From: JAPHTQ01 sp050288165
GTDB taxonomy: Bacteria > Pseudomonadota > Gammaproteobacteria > Thiohalomonadales > Thiohalomonadaceae
Assembly (NCBI GenBank): GCA_050288165.1
Contig: JBNKDG010000020.1
Location: 1-9,692 of the forward strand
DNA length: 9,692 nt
Reading direction: 5' to 3'
Shown here: positions 8,882 through 9,692 of the stretch, piece by piece
How positions within the stretch are numbered: the first letter of the stretch is position 1
Layout of the letters: every line of letters begins with the position of its first letter
Translations under genes and position numbers: made by a program
The notes under the pieces: generated by a model
The model's database searches: none
Seen by the model: only the letters and a program-made list of their open reading frames with translations
Told to the model about the DNA's origin: nothing

Positions 8882-9045
8882 TTACTCCAGTGGCCAAGTA
8901 CCCACTCCCATTGCCTCGTACCATAATTCCAACGCCAATGTGCCTTAACCCATTTTGTTTTTCCGAGCGGTTGCGGTGTTTTCATATTTTGCATTCTATC
9001 AACTGGTTTGGGTGGCTTTGGTGGACGGATTCTTTTGATTGCCAT
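8878..9045 (-). CDS. 55-residue Pro- and Trp-rich small protein with WxxGHW-like motif
   Basis: This short gene runs from ATG at 9045-9043 to TGA at 8880-8878. The protein starts MAIKRIRPPKPPKPVDRMQN, a basic proline-rich stretch with no signal peptide. It ends with a tryptophan-rich part, AHWRWNYGTRQWEWVLGHWS (residues 35-54). That part closely resembles a single copy of the YxWxxGHW/WxxGxW repeat seen in many proteobacterial envelope proteins. It starts 23 bases after the NPY-repeat gene. A weak GAAGAA stretch lies upstream of its start. Its stop overlaps the next start as ATGA. Codon-level order, the motif and tight packing on both sides all argue that the gene is real despite its size. 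The function is unknown. Binding to an envelope component or another cassette product is a guess. Confidence 0.7.
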   Translation of the reverse strand: MAIKRIRPPKPPKPVDRMQNMKTPQPLGKTKWVKAHWRWNYGTRQWEWVLGHWSK

Positions 9046-9068
9046 GTTGTTTTCTTCGTCTTTATGAA

Positions 9069-9458
9069 TTACTGCGGAACAACATATATTGGTTGGTTGG
9101 AATATGGATTACCTGCGCCATATGGGTTATTTATGCTTTCTGGTGAATACTGGCTTCCATATCTGCCATACGGATTTGAAGTTGAATCAGGGTCATAGGG
9201 GTTGTTGCTAAGACGGCCATGGTAATTACCTTGGCTGTCATACAGCTTTGGCGCATCTGTTGCGTATGGATTGGTCCAAGATTTATTGCTGTATGGGCTA
9301 CCGTACTGACTATATGGATTGTTTAGGCCATTAGGTGCGTATGGGCTTCCTGCACCATAGGGATTATTGAGACAATTTTGATCATACGGGCATGCGGCGT
9401 GTACATAAACTGTGCCAGCAAGTAGCAGCCAAACCGTTAGCATTAATTTCTTTGTCAT
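9069..9458 (-). CDS. Secreted NPY-repeat protein of unknown function
   Basis: This is a 129-residue exported protein. Residues 1-21 or 22 form a signal peptide (MTKKLMLTVWLLLAGTVYVHA). The first mature residues include C23 and C29. The HAAC context is a poor lipobox, so type I cleavage is more likely than lipidation. The rest is low-complexity Asn, Pro, Tyr, Gly and Ser built from degenerate repeats: NNPY at 31, NNPY at 46, TNPY at 62, NNPY at 85, SNPY at 94 and NNPY at 110. Several are spaced 15-16 residues and followed by GAGSPYS-like stretches. Such a sequence is probably extended or turn-rich and surface exposed. The start has AAGGA about eight bases upstream and a candidate promoter beyond it. 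It is the first gene of the small-gene cassette. I do not know its function. Confidence 0.8.
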   Translation of the reverse strand: MTKKLMLTVWLLLAGTVYVHAACPYDQNCLNNPYGAGSPYAPNGLNNPYSQYGSPYSNKSWTNPYATDAPKLYDSQGNYHGRLSNNPYDPDSTSNPYGRYGSQYSPESINNPYGAGNPYSNQPIYVVPQ

Positions 9459-9491
9459 AGCGGAATCCTTCCCCTCTAGCCGGTTTTACTT

Positions 9492-9520
9492 CTTGTACTC
9501 CGGTAAGATGGTATTGGCAA
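9492..9520 (-). promoter_or_regulatory. Candidate sigma-70 promoter of the small-gene cassette
   Basis: On the minus strand TTGCCA (9520-9515) and TACAAG (9497-9492) are 17 bases apart, matching five of six and four of six consensus positions. A transcript would start near 9485, leaving a leader of about 27 bases before the NPY-repeat gene. This is predicted from sequence alone. Confidence 0.4.
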
Positions 9521-9615
9521 GTATCAAAGCCTGATGAAGTGCTGAACGGAGCGGTTTTGGGTCCCGTAGACGCCGCCGAGCATCGCAGTCATTTCGGGAA
9601 TAAGTGGGGTCAGAT

Positions 9616-9692
9616 TGAACCTCCCCCAGTTTAACGGATACTTTAAATCAGCCACAATACTGGCTAAGGAGTATCCCAATGACAAGCAAGCG
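9616..9692 (+). mobile_element. Probable left end of an insertion sequence (IS3-like), truncated by window edge
   Basis: From 9616 the sequence reads TGAACCTCCCCCAGTTTAAC, the style of an IS3-family terminal inverted repeat (TG start, C-rich run, then a CAGTTTAACGGA-like part). A short leader follows with AAGGAG at 9666-9671 and an ATG at 9679, a normal layout for the first reading frame of an IS. The right end and any target duplication are outside the window, so family and boundaries are inferred. Confidence 0.45.
9679..9692 (+). CDS. Start of a possible transposase reading frame (partial)
   Basis: Only MTSK plus part of a fifth codon is present. AAGGAG seven bases before the ATG supports a real start. 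The basic N-terminus and the terminal-repeat-like sequence just upstream suggest an IS3-type OrfA, but five codons cannot prove it. Confidence 0.4.

Overview
The window looks like chromosomal DNA of a GC-rich gammaproteobacterium, most likely a chemolithoautotrophic sulfur oxidiser. This is inferred from gene content: a KorAB-type 2-oxoacid:ferredoxin oxidoreductase sits with a CbbR-like LysR regulator and an RnfB-like iron-sulfur protein. Nothing in the window fixes the species.

Region 1 (1-6586, minus strand) is one probable operon read right to left: korA (fused gamma-alpha subunit), korB (TPP/Fe-S beta subunit), a large 829-residue protein ending in a single-cluster ferredoxin domain, an RnfB-like membrane-anchored ferredoxin, and the first 100 codons of a further gene that runs off the left edge. 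The first three genes are 11-12 bases apart. The last gene starts inside the end of the rnfB-like gene. A 76-base imperfect inverted repeat (1161-1236) interrupts the operon between the 829-residue gene and the rnfB-like gene. KorAB should interconvert a 2-oxoacid (2-oxoglutarate is my best guess) and its acyl-CoA using ferredoxin. The two accessory iron-sulfur proteins could carry its electrons to or from the membrane. The 829-residue protein and the truncated gene show faint resemblance to the beta and alpha domains of pyruvate:ferredoxin oxidoreductase without the catalytic motifs. This is the most promising unexplained part of the window.

Region 2 (6587-7724) is an AT-rich divergent promoter region holding a perfect 20-base palindrome, followed on the plus strand by the CbbR-like LysR gene. 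The layout suggests that this regulator controls the kor operon.

Region 3 (7725-9458, minus strand) is visibly lower in GC and holds a cassette of small genes, three of which encode exported proteins: an NPY-repeat secreted protein, a 55-residue Pro- and Trp-rich protein, and two small helical exported proteins. I recognise no function for any of them. The 55-residue gene ends in an ATGA overlap with the next gene.

Region 4 (9459-9692) holds a candidate promoter for the small-gene cassette. On the right edge it has what looks like the left end of an insertion sequence, probably IS3 family, cut off after about five codons of its first reading frame.
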